Assembly (NCBI GenBank): GCA_028697935.1
Contig: JAQVEM010000068.1
Span: forward strand, 1-7,281
DNA from: Actinomycetota bacterium
Lineage (GTDB): Bacteria > Actinomycetota > Humimicrobiia > Humimicrobiales > Humimicrobiaceae
DNA: 7,281 bases
Reading direction: 5' to 3'
Shown here: positions 1 through 6,177 of the stretch, in pieces
Position numbering within the stretch: position 1 is the stretch's first letter
Layout of the letters: each line of letters starts with the position of its first letter
Notes under the pieces: model-generated
Databases searched by the model: none
The model's input: the letters and a program-made list of their open reading frames with translations, nothing else
What the model was told of the DNA's origin: nothing
Position numbers and translations under genes: made by a program

Positions 1-72
1 AGCAATTCCTCTTATAATTGCGGTGGAAGATTTTATTTTCTCATCTGCACCTCTGGTACTTCTGTAATACAT
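1..72 (-). CDS. thrC: threonine synthase, N-terminal fragment (runs off the window)
   Basis: Only the first 24 codons are in the window, with the ATG at 72-70. The peptide begins MYYRSTRG and continues to SSTAIIRGIA, with no stop before the edge. The Y-x-STRG opening and the later A-I-x-x-G-I/L-A match the start of long-type threonine synthases (Thr_synth_N domain), where the next residues are usually a DGGL motif. Threonine synthase is a cytoplasmic PLP enzyme that converts O-phosphohomoserine to threonine. An AGGAG Shine-Dalgarno lies 12 nt upstream of the ATG, a rather long spacing, and no other in-frame start codon lies nearby. It sits 159 bp downstream of hom on the same strand, as expected for a threonine pathway cluster. 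The assignment rests on a short peptide plus context; the catalytic lysine is outside the window. Confidence 0.72.
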   Translation of the reverse strand, partial: MYYRSTRGADEKIKSSTAIIRGIA

Positions 73-164
73 TGCCGATTTTTTCTCCTGTTTCCTTTTT
101 TTATAAATGCCTGTAAAATAAATTCATGTATCTATATGCTTTTCTGTACACTTAGCACTCTTTT

Positions 165-221
165 ATGATTTTCTTACTCTTCTTTATGATTTTTATGATT
201 TTTATGATTTTAATGATTTTA
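165..221. repeat. 9-bp tandem repeat in the hom-thrC spacer
   Basis: On the plus strand four head-to-tail 9-mers occupy 186-221: ATGATTTTT twice, then ATGATTTTA twice. A fifth, isolated copy (ATGATTTTC) lies at 165-173. On the transcribed minus strand these read as AAAAATCAT or TAAAATCAT, starting 10 bp after the hom stop codon. The rest of the 159-bp spacer (73-231) is AT-rich. I see no GC-rich hairpin terminator and no convincing promoter in it, so thrC may be read through from hom. The repeat could be simple slippage expansion in AT-rich DNA; a binding role is only speculation. Confidence 0.8.
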
Positions 222-231
222 ATTTATGTTT

Positions 232-1569
232 TTAATCTAAATCTTCAACCCTGATAATGCTCAAGATTTTACTGACGGCATCGAGTTTTGATATTTCCTT
301 AATAGACTTATACAGATTTTTATTTATTACCTTATGTGTGATAAATATGAGCCTTGCGCTTCCTTCCTTATCTGTCTGTTTCTGAACCATTGAACTTATG
401 CTTACCATATTTCTTCCAAATACATCCGCTATCTTTGCCAGAACACCGGGTCTATCAACAACATCCATTAAAATATAGAATTTACTTATTGTATCATCTA
501 TGGACTTAAACTTTTTACTTTCAAAACAACTGCATCCATAGATTATTCCTTTCTTTTCACGATCAAAGTTACGCGCTATCTTTATTATATCTCCAACAAT
601 CGAACTTGCTGTAGGTCTGTCTCCTGCCCCTCTTCCATAGCTCATTATTTCGCCTGCATAATCACAATAAATATACACAGCATTAAATGTATCTTCAATC
701 GAAGCTAGAATGTGGTTTATGGGTATAAGTGCAGGATGAACCCGTACGCTTATCTGTCTTTCTTCTTCAACGCCTATTGCAAGAAGCTTTATCCTGTAAC
801 CCATATCAAGGGCATTTTTTATGTCGTCAGGCAAAATACCGGTTATTCCTTCTCTGTAGACATCATCCAGTCTGACTCTGGAATTAAAGGCTATGGAAGA
901 AAGGATTGCCAGCTTGCAGGCAGCATCATAACCCTCAATATCTGATGATGGATTTGCCTTTTCTGCATACCCGAGTTCCTGGGCTTTTTTTAAAGCATCA
1001 TCAAATGATAAATTATCTTTTTCCATGCGGGTAAGTATATAATTTGTTGTTCCGTTAACGATGCCGGCAATTTTACTTATTCTATTAGAGGCCAGAGAGG
1101 ATTTAAGCGGTTCTATTATCGGTATCCCTCCTCCTACACTTGCTTCAAATAATATGTCCACGTTATTTTTTTCTGCTATTGCAAGAAGCTCGCCGCCTCT
1201 GTTTGCCATAAGGTCTTTATTTGCAGTTACCACATATTTTCCCGAATTTAGAGCTTTACATGTATAGTTATAGGCCTGCTCTATGCCACCTATTAGCTCA
1301 ACAATAATATCTATGTTTTTATCACTTATAATATCATTAGCATCAGCTGTTACTTTTACTTCCCCGAATTCCTTTAAAAAAGAACTATCTATTTTACTGG
1401 TATCTTTTTCAGCAATTCCTGTAACATTAATATTTTTCTTTATTTTTCTGGAAATATAATCTTTTTGCTCCTGTATGAGTGAAAAAACACCTCTACCAAT
1501 ATACCCGAAACCTATAATACCGACATTAACATTATCCATATTTTTATTATCCATAATTTTATTTTTCAT
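232..1569 (-). CDS. hom: homoserine dehydrogenase with C-terminal ACT domain
   Basis: This cytoplasmic enzyme reduces L-aspartate-4-semialdehyde to L-homoserine with NAD(P)H, at the branch toward threonine and methionine. The 445 residues contain an N-terminal Rossmann domain with GFGYIGRG (20-27) and NKD (117-119). The catalytic domain follows, with EASVGGGIPII (143-152), GIVNGTTNYIL (169-179), the active-site loop from GYAE (200-203) to D215 and K219, and RGAGDRPTASSIVGDI around 313-328. An ACT domain occupies about 365-445 (opening YILMDVVDRPGVLAKIA), the usual site of threonine feedback in this family. Length is normal for the ACT-containing form. The first ATG overlaps the lysA stop by 11 bp and has GGGAG 12 nt upstream, so coupled translation is likely. 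In-frame ATGs at codons 6 and 11 also fit; codon 11 would give the shortest typical N-terminus. The loop between E203 and D215 is one residue longer than in the homologues I recall. Confidence 0.96.
   Translation of the reverse strand: MKNKIMDNKNMDNVNVGIIGFGYIGRGVFSLIQEQKDYISRKIKKNINVTGIAEKDTSKIDSSFLKEFGEVKVTADANDIISDKNIDIIVELIGGIEQAYNYTCKALNSGKYVVTANKDLMANRGGELLAIAEKNNVDILFEASVGGGIPIIEPLKSSLASNRISKIAGIVNGTTNYILTRMEKDNLSFDDALKKAQELGYAEKANPSSDIEGYDAACKLAILSSIAFNSRVRLDDVYREGITGILPDDIKNALDMGYRIKLLAIGVEEERQISVRVHPALIPINHILASIEDTFNAVYIYCDYAGEIMSYGRGAGDRPTASSIVGDIIKIARNFDREKKGIIYGCSCFESKKFKSIDDTISKFYILMDVVDRPGVLAKIADVFGRNMVSISSMVQKQTDKEGSARLIFITHKVINKNLYKSIKEISKLDAVSKILSIIRVEDLD
1525..1569 (-). repeat. 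three 15-bp tandem units at the hom start, each opening with ATG
   Basis: The first 15 codons of hom consist of three imperfect 15-bp units at 1555-1569, 1540-1554 and 1525-1539. They encode MKNKI, MDNKN and MDNVN. Units 1 and 2, and units 2 and 3, each agree at 12 of 15 positions, and every unit begins with an in-frame ATG. The conserved Rossmann strand (VGIIGFG) begins right after the third unit. Only the first ATG has a recognisable Shine-Dalgarno sequence upstream (GGGAG, inside lysA). Confidence 0.75.
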
Positions 1570-2914
1570 ATAACTTTATATCTCCCATTACTAAATCTTT
1601 GTAAGTCTGCCTTTTTACCCAGAGCCAGTTTTTTCCATCTTCGACAGCAACAATAGCACTTTTAGGCTGACCGTTATAATTGCTTGACATTGAGTAACAG
1701 TAAGCACCTGTAGTCGCTACAACTATAAAATCGCCCTCGCTGACAGCCGGCAATTCTATATCACTGATTATTATATCGCCGCTCTCACAGTGTTTGCCGG
1801 CTATTGTATAATGCATTTTACTGACTTCACTGTCATTACTGTTATCACTTATCCCGAGACTCCCACTGCCATCCATTTTATTTGCAACACATGCAGTGTA
1901 TTTTGCCTGATATAGCATAGGCCTTATATTATCGGACATGCCTCCATCAACTATTATATATTTTTTAGAATCATTTACTTCCTTTACCGTTCCTGCCTTA
2001 TAAAGCGTGACACCGGCATTTCCCACAATTGACCTTCCGGGTTCAATATACAATTTATCCAGCCTGACATTAAATTTTCTGGAATATTTTACAACTGCGT
2101 TATGAACTACTACAGCAAGGTCTTCTATGTTTGAAGGCCTGTCATCAGAGGTATATTTTATACCAAGTCCGCCACCTATATTTATTCCGGTTATTAATAT
2201 ACCGAGACCGTCTCTGACATCCTTTATGAATTTTATCATAACTTCTACCAACTTTTCATAACAGGATATATTAAATATCTGTGAACCTATGTGCGCATGA
2301 ATTCCGGTAAGTTCAAGGCGGCCATCATATTGCTTTACCCTCTTTACTGCTTCAAGAGCTGCCCCACTGTGGATCCCGAAGCCAAATTTAGAATTGAGTT
2401 TTCCGGTCTGTATATATTCATGGGTATCTGCTTTGATTCCCGGATTAACCCTTAACATAATTTTTTGCCTTTTAGCACCTTTGCTGCAAAATTTACCAAG
2501 CATTTCAAGCTCAGTAAAATTATCTACCATAAAATAGCCTGTGCCGCTTTCCAGTCCATACTTTATCTCATCCGGCGATTTGTTGTTGCCATGAAAATAA
2601 ATTCTTTCGGGAGGAAACCCACTATTAAGTGCAATAAAGAGTTCCCCACCCGAGGATACATCCAGACCAGGCCCTTCTTTTTCTATTAGCTGACACATTG
2701 CAGTGCATAGAAACGCTTTGCCGGCATATATTACATCAGTATCTATATCAGGAAAACTAAAGTTCTCTCTGTAGCTCCGGCACTGTTTTTTTATTGCTTC
2801 AATATCCATAATATATAATGGAGTTCCGTACTTATCACCGAGCTCTATTACATCGTTCCCACCAATTGTAAGATTCTTTTTATTATTTATTTTTGAAGTT
2901 AACGGAAGTATCAT
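1559..2914 (-). CDS. lysA: diaminopimelate decarboxylase
   Basis: This PLP-dependent fold-type III enzyme decarboxylates meso-2,6-diaminopimelate to L-lysine, the last step of lysine synthesis, in the cytoplasm. The family order is intact. The PLP lysine is K66 in YAGKAF. HIGSQ is at 208-212, the phosphate-binding GGGLG at 247-251 and EPGRS at 291-295. CESGD (376-380) supplies the cysteine that reaches into the partner subunit's active site of the dimer. GAYCYSM (403-409) contains the conserved tyrosine. The contexts KAFLC, FHGNNKS, THEYIQT and GKHCESGDII resemble actinobacterial LysA as I remember it. Residues about 344-366 form a Ser/Gly/Asp/Asn-rich linker, seemingly longer than usual. At 451 residues the length is normal. 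GGGGAAG and GAGGT purine blocks lie 7 and 3 nt before the ATG. The next gene, hom, overlaps the stop by 11 bp. Confidence 0.97.
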   Translation of the reverse strand: MILPLTSKINNKKNLTIGGNDVIELGDKYGTPLYIMDIEAIKKQCRSYRENFSFPDIDTDVIYAGKAFLCTAMCQLIEKEGPGLDVSSGGELFIALNSGFPPERIYFHGNNKSPDEIKYGLESGTGYFMVDNFTELEMLGKFCSKGAKRQKIMLRVNPGIKADTHEYIQTGKLNSKFGFGIHSGAALEAVKRVKQYDGRLELTGIHAHIGSQIFNISCYEKLVEVMIKFIKDVRDGLGILITGINIGGGLGIKYTSDDRPSNIEDLAVVVHNAVVKYSRKFNVRLDKLYIEPGRSIVGNAGVTLYKAGTVKEVNDSKKYIIVDGGMSDNIRPMLYQAKYTACVANKMDGSGSLGISDNSNDSEVSKMHYTIAGKHCESGDIIISDIELPAVSEGDFIVVATTGAYCYSMSSNYNGQPKSAIVAVEDGKNWLWVKRQTYKDLVMGDIKLYEK

Positions 2915-2966
2915 CTTACCTCTTCCCCTTTTTTTTATCCTTATCTTTTAACTTTTAAATATCAAT

Positions 2967-2995
2967 CTTATAACTTTTCAAAAAATATGTATCTA
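2967..2995 (-). promoter_or_regulatory. possible sigma-70-type promoter for lysA-hom
   Basis: Reading the minus strand, TAGATA (2990-2995, four of six matches to TTGACA) is followed after 17 bp by TATAAG (2967-2972, five of six matches to TATAAT). Transcription would begin near 2960, giving a leader of about 45 nt before the lysA ATG. In such AT-rich DNA matches of this quality arise easily by chance, so this is a candidate only. Confidence 0.25.
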
Positions 2996-3153
2996 CATTT
3001 CCTGTGGTATTTTATTACCGTTTTTATCTATATTTTAGTCTATTTATGCTCTAATCCGTTTTCTTTTCCAGCTTTTCTTATTAATTATACTTCTTTAACC
3101 TGGTTTTTTTGTCTATCAGATTCCAGAACTGTTCAAACCCGTAAAACTAATAA

Positions 3154-3181
3154 AAATATTTAATTATTTAATTAAATATTT
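3154..3181. repeat. AT-only inverted repeat, 12-bp arms, possible argS terminator
   Basis: The arms AAATATTTAATT (3154-3165) and AATTAAATATTT (3170-3181) are perfect reverse complements around the 4-nt loop ATTT. The structure begins 50 bp past the argS stop codon. On the minus strand the last arm runs straight into extra T residues, giving a run of five Ts. That position and T-run fit an intrinsic terminator, but the stem has no G-C pair and would be weak. It could instead be an operator-like palindrome or a chance product of base composition. Confidence 0.55.
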
Positions 3182-3231
3182 ATCAAGATATATTTATAAA
3201 TGTAAAAATTATATTTTATCCGGTCTGAGCC

Positions 3232-4941
3232 CTACATTTTTTTTGGGGCACTGACATTAAGAAGTTTCAGAGCATTCTGAAGTACCTGTCTCACCAGCAC
3301 TATTAAAATAAACCTGTCCGTATCAACTGTAACCCTGCCATCAATATCATTTATAATTCTGAAGTTATTATAAAAATAATGGAATTCTGATGCCAGTCTG
3401 TACAAGTACTGTGTTACCAGATATGGAGCATTATTCCTGCAGGCAGAATAAACAACATCCGGGTATAAAATCATTGTCTTTGCAAGCTTTCTCTCACACT
3501 TATTTTTTAACACCAGCTCTGATGTATCAATTTTTTCAAAAGAAAAATTTTCAATGGAAAAACCATTTAAACTCCCGCCTTCAGGACTGGATTCTTTTAT
3601 CTTTTCTATAATGCTTTCAATTCTAGCATGCGCATATTGAACATAATATACAGGATTCTGATTTGATTTTTGCTTTGCAAGACTTATATCAAAATCCATC
3701 GGAGTATCAAACGAATTCATACTAAAAAAGTATCTTACCGCATCCTTCCCAACCTCTTCTATGAGGTCTCTTAAATTATACAGATTGCCCTTTCTTCTGG
3801 ACATTTTCAGGGTCTCTCCTCTATCAACTATTTTTACAAGCTGCCCTATTATTATTACTATTTTATCCTCTGGCAGCCCGAGCGCTCTCCCTATTGCTCT
3901 CAATCTGTCCACATAGCCATGGTGGTCAGCCCCAAGTATATATAACAATATATCATAACCTCTTTTCACCTTATCTATAAGATACAGTATATCAGAGGCA
4001 AAGTAGGTTGGATTACCGTCTTTTCTGATTACTACTCTGTCTTCATCATCTGCAAACATGGAAGCCCTGAACCACAGTGCCCCGTCTTTAGAGTAAATTA
4101 GATTTCTTTCTTTTAAATTTTCTATTACCTTCTCAAAGTTTGAATTCTCATACAGGCTGCTTTCATAAAACCATCTATCGTATTCTACCCCCATTAATGC
4201 CAGTGTCTCTCTTATTTGCGAGACCATAATCTCAATTACTTCTTTTCTAAATGTCCCGCCATCTACTTTTTTTTCGCCATTTTTCTCAATAATAAACCTG
4301 TCATTATACTTCTCCAGCAACCTTTTGACTGCATCTGATACCACCTCTTCGGGATATCCGTTTTCCGGATAAGGCGTACTTATCCCAAAATGCCTTAAAT
4401 AAATACACTGCGCACACTCACTGAATTTTTCTGCCTGGGTGCCATAATCATTCACATAATATTCCCTGAATATATCATATCCACAGGCTTTATATATATT
4501 TGCCAGACTATCACCCAGCGCTCCCCATCTCCCGTGCCCTATATGAAGATTGCCCGTAGGGTTAGAACTTACATATTCAAGCTGTATGCTTATTCCCTTA
4601 CCACTATTATTAAATCCAAATTCTTCTTTCTTTTTTACAATCTCCTGAAGAGCCTTTTTTATAAAATCATCTTTTAAATTGAAATTAATAAATCCCGGCT
4701 TTACAATACTTATATCCTCTACTTCTTCAAATTTAGAAATTAATTCTCTTTTAAGTTTTTCAGCAATTTCCAGAGGATTTTCTTTAAGCAGGGGAGCCAG
4801 TACCATAGAAGCATTTGTTGAGAGATCTCCAAATTTTTCGTTTTTTGGCTCTTCAACAACAAGGTTATTTATACCCTGTTCGTCTTTTATCAGTTCTTTT
4901 ATATAATTCTGAATCCTCTGTTTTAATATATTTATTATCAA
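3232..4941 (-). CDS. argS: arginyl-tRNA synthetase
   Basis: This class I synthetase charges tRNA-Arg with arginine in the cytoplasm. Its 569 residues show the full family layout. The N-terminal Add-1 tRNA-recognition domain covers about 1-90, with EKFGDLSTNAS near 35-45. The catalytic Rossmann domain has SSNPTGNLHIGHGR (125-138, containing HIGH 133-136), the ADHHGY region (338-343) and a KMSKS-equivalent KMSRRKGN (379-386). The DALR anticodon-binding domain starts near residue 430 and closes with LLNVSAPKKM, the expected C-terminus. The start is TTG at 4941-4939. An in-frame stop lies at 5017-5019 with no ATG, GTG or TTG in between, and the next internal ATG is codon 46, inside the conserved domain. 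Upstream is purine-rich (AAGAAAGAAAAAC) without a clear Shine-Dalgarno, so translation initiation may be modest. It lies 86 bp after the tRNA gene and 317 bp before lysA. Confidence 0.97.
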   Translation of the reverse strand: MIINILKQRIQNYIKELIKDEQGINNLVVEEPKNEKFGDLSTNASMVLAPLLKENPLEIAEKLKRELISKFEEVEDISIVKPGFINFNLKDDFIKKALQEIVKKKEEFGFNNSGKGISIQLEYVSSNPTGNLHIGHGRWGALGDSLANIYKACGYDIFREYYVNDYGTQAEKFSECAQCIYLRHFGISTPYPENGYPEEVVSDAVKRLLEKYNDRFIIEKNGEKKVDGGTFRKEVIEIMVSQIRETLALMGVEYDRWFYESSLYENSNFEKVIENLKERNLIYSKDGALWFRASMFADDEDRVVIRKDGNPTYFASDILYLIDKVKRGYDILLYILGADHHGYVDRLRAIGRALGLPEDKIVIIIGQLVKIVDRGETLKMSRRKGNLYNLRDLIEEVGKDAVRYFFSMNSFDTPMDFDISLAKQKSNQNPVYYVQYAHARIESIIEKIKESSPEGGSLNGFSIENFSFEKIDTSELVLKNKCERKLAKTMILYPDVVYSACRNNAPYLVTQYLYRLASEFHYFYNNFRIINDIDGRVTVDTDRFILIVLVRQVLQNALKLLNVSAPKKM

Positions 4942-4956
4942 TTGTTTTTCTTTCTT

Positions 4957-4978
4957 TTTTCTTATTGTTTTCTTATTG
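4957..4978. repeat. perfect 11-bp tandem duplication upstream of argS
   Basis: TTTTCTTATTG occurs twice in direct succession at 4957-4967 and 4968-4978 on the plus strand, 15 bp outside the argS start codon. On the minus strand this is a CAATAAGAAAA repeat within the purine-rich leader. It is probably a small slippage duplication; I know of no function for it. Confidence 0.6.
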
Positions 4979-5027
4979 GTCCATTTCTCTTTAAATCTTT
5001 GTTTATCTCTTAATACCTAATATTTAA

Positions 5028-5103
5028 TGGAGCCGACGACCGGACTTGAACCGGTAACCTGCTCATTACGAATGAGCTGCTCTACCAGTTGAGCTACATC
5101 GGC
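5028..5103 (-). tRNA. tRNA-Thr (anticodon CGT)
   Basis: The 76-nt minus-strand sequence folds into a complete cloverleaf. The 7-bp acceptor stem GCCGATG/CGTCGGC has one T-G pair. The D stem is GCTC/GAGC with an 8-nt loop, and the anticodon stem GCTCA/TGAGC closes the loop TTCGTAA. The variable loop has 5 nt, and the T stem ACCGG/CCGGT closes TTCAAGT. The anticodon CGT reads the threonine codon ACG. The discriminator is T and the CCA end is encoded (5028-5030). The gene starts 56 bp after the ricT stop. A TTGAAA lies at 5154-5159 just past that stop, but no good -10 follows at the right spacing, so the tRNA may be processed from a holB-ricT transcript. No hairpin terminator is visible before argS. 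Confidence 0.97.
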
Positions 5104-5159
5104 AATTGCTTTGAGTTTCTCAGTCACTACACTAACATTTAATGCAACTTCTTTTTCAA

Positions 5160-6161
5160 CTATCCGGAATTTTTAGGCTGATTGAACTTATTTTTTGACC
5201 TGACTCCAGCATTGTTTCTGGAATTAGAATCACTAAAATTATTGTTATTTTTCTCTTCTTTTACTCCTACCGTTTCTCTCTCTTCTCTCATTTCTTTTAT
5301 TTTTTCTACTCCTTCCAGAGCTCCTGCTATTTCAATATTTCCTTTGATTTCAACTCTCTCATTGGTAACTTCAGCTTCCGAAAGTGGAATAGATTTCCTT
5401 GTCTCATTATCAAATTCAACAATTATAGATTTCTTTAATGGCTCATAGCCACAAACCCCTCCGCTACCATAACTGCACTTTACTTTAGTTCCTATTTCCG
5501 GTGCTTTTTCAATAAATTCCTTATAGAGATCATATTCATACTTAAGACAGCACATCAATCTCCCACAAATACCGGATATTTTAAAAGGATTTAAGGGAAG
5601 ATTCTGGTCTTTAGCCATCTTTATAGAAATTGATTCAAAATCAGTCAAAAAACTTTTACAGCAGAGATTCATTCCGCAGGGCCCGAGCCCCCCGACTATT
5701 TTTGCCTCATCCCTCACACCTATCTGCCTCAGTTCTATCCTCATCTTAAAATAAGTTGCAAGTTCTTTAACCATTTCCCTGAAATCAACCCTTTTTTCTG
5801 ATGTGAAATAAAATATCATTTTACTCTTATCAAACATTACATGTACACTTACGAGTTTCATTTTAAGTTTATATTTCTCGTTTAGCTCATTAAATTTTTC
5901 AAATCCCTTTTTTTCTTTTTCACGGTTTAACTCATCAACAGAAAGGTCGTAATAAGTTGCTTTTCTTACTACTCTACCTAAAGGAGTTATGATCTCACTA
6001 TCATTTATCTCAACAGGAGGAACGATAACCTCTCCAATTTCCTTAGCCCCGTCATCCATATTACAGATAACCCTGTCCCCGACCTTCAGCGTGATACCGG
6101 CAGGGTCATAATAATGTACCGTGTCATTTTTTCCAAATATAACTCCAACAATCAAAGACAT
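5160..6161 (-). CDS. ricT: PSP1-domain Fe-S protein, RicT (YaaT) family
   Basis: RicT family proteins are cytoplasmic. In Bacillus subtilis RicT works with RicA and RicF in an Fe-S complex that aids RNase Y-dependent mRNA maturation and affects competence, sporulation and biofilm formation. Counting from the ATG at 6161 (333 residues), two cysteine clusters stand out: GGLGPCGMNLCC with C162, C167 and C168, and GICGRLMCCLKYE with C199, C204 and C205. These are the expected metal ligands; C33, C229 and C237 are extra. The tail from about residue 288 is rich in Glu, Lys, Asn and Ser, probably disordered, and makes the protein longer than the roughly 275-residue Bacillus one. A GTG three codons upstream (6170) lies inside the Shine-Dalgarno AAAGGTGAG, so the ATG is the better start. 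holB ends 16 bp upstream, a pairing also seen in Bacillus. Whether ricA and ricF partners exist in this organism cannot be seen here. Confidence 0.92.
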   Translation of the reverse strand: MSLIVGVIFGKNDTVHYYDPAGITLKVGDRVICNMDDGAKEIGEVIVPPVEINDSEIITPLGRVVRKATYYDLSVDELNREKEKKGFEKFNELNEKYKLKMKLVSVHVMFDKSKMIFYFTSEKRVDFREMVKELATYFKMRIELRQIGVRDEAKIVGGLGPCGMNLCCKSFLTDFESISIKMAKDQNLPLNPFKISGICGRLMCCLKYEYDLYKEFIEKAPEIGTKVKCSYGSGGVCGYEPLKKSIIVEFDNETRKSIPLSEAEVTNERVEIKGNIEIAGALEGVEKIKEMREERETVGVKEEKNNNNFSDSNSRNNAGVRSKNKFNQPKNSG

Positions 6162-6165
6162 GTTT

Positions 6166-6174
6166 CTCACCTTT
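6166..6174 (-). promoter_or_regulatory. ricT ribosome binding site that decides the start
   Basis: The minus strand reads AAAGGTGAG, then AAAC, then ATG. AGGTGA is a strong match to the anti-Shine-Dalgarno. The competing GTG start codon (6170-6168) lies within this match and would have only a poor site of its own upstream, so initiation at the ATG (6161-6159) is favoured. Confidence 0.75.
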
Positions 6175-6177
6175 TAC

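Larger units (their letters stand above)
2915..3231. other. 317-bp AT-rich argS-lysA spacer, no gene seen
   Basis: I find no open reading frame worth calling and no RNA gene on either strand. The spacer holds a 28-bp AT-only inverted repeat near its argS end, a possible lysA promoter near its lysA end, and the lysA ribosome binding site. A perfect TATAAT lies at 3084-3089 on the minus strand; its best -35 match (TAGACA) is 20 bp away, which is too far for a confident call. The conserved blocks of a lysine riboswitch and of a T-box leader are not visible. The length suggests lysA-hom can be transcribed separately from argS. Confidence 0.7.

Noticed and set aside
186..221. Repeat array as a possible CRISPR or replication iteron
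   Set aside because: The 9-bp units are contiguous with no spacers, AT-only apart from one base, and there is no cas, rep or dnaA-box context.
1559..1569. lysA-hom overlap as a frameshift or gene fusion
   Set aside because: Both proteins are full length with complete motifs. An 11-bp overlap is typical of translational coupling.
3006..3025. Plus-strand hairpin GGTA...TACC followed by a T-run, terminator-like
   Set aside because: The stem has only 4 bp with a 6-nt loop, and no plus-strand gene precedes it.
3084..3089. Perfect TATAAT on the minus strand upstream of lysA
   Set aside because: The nearest good -35 match (TAGACA) is 20 bp away and there is no TG extension, so it is not called as a promoter on its own.
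2915..3231. Lysine riboswitch or T-box leader in front of lysA
   Set aside because: The spacer is almost wholly AT-rich. I could not find the conserved GC-bearing stems of an L-box or the T-box antiterminator sequence on the minus strand.
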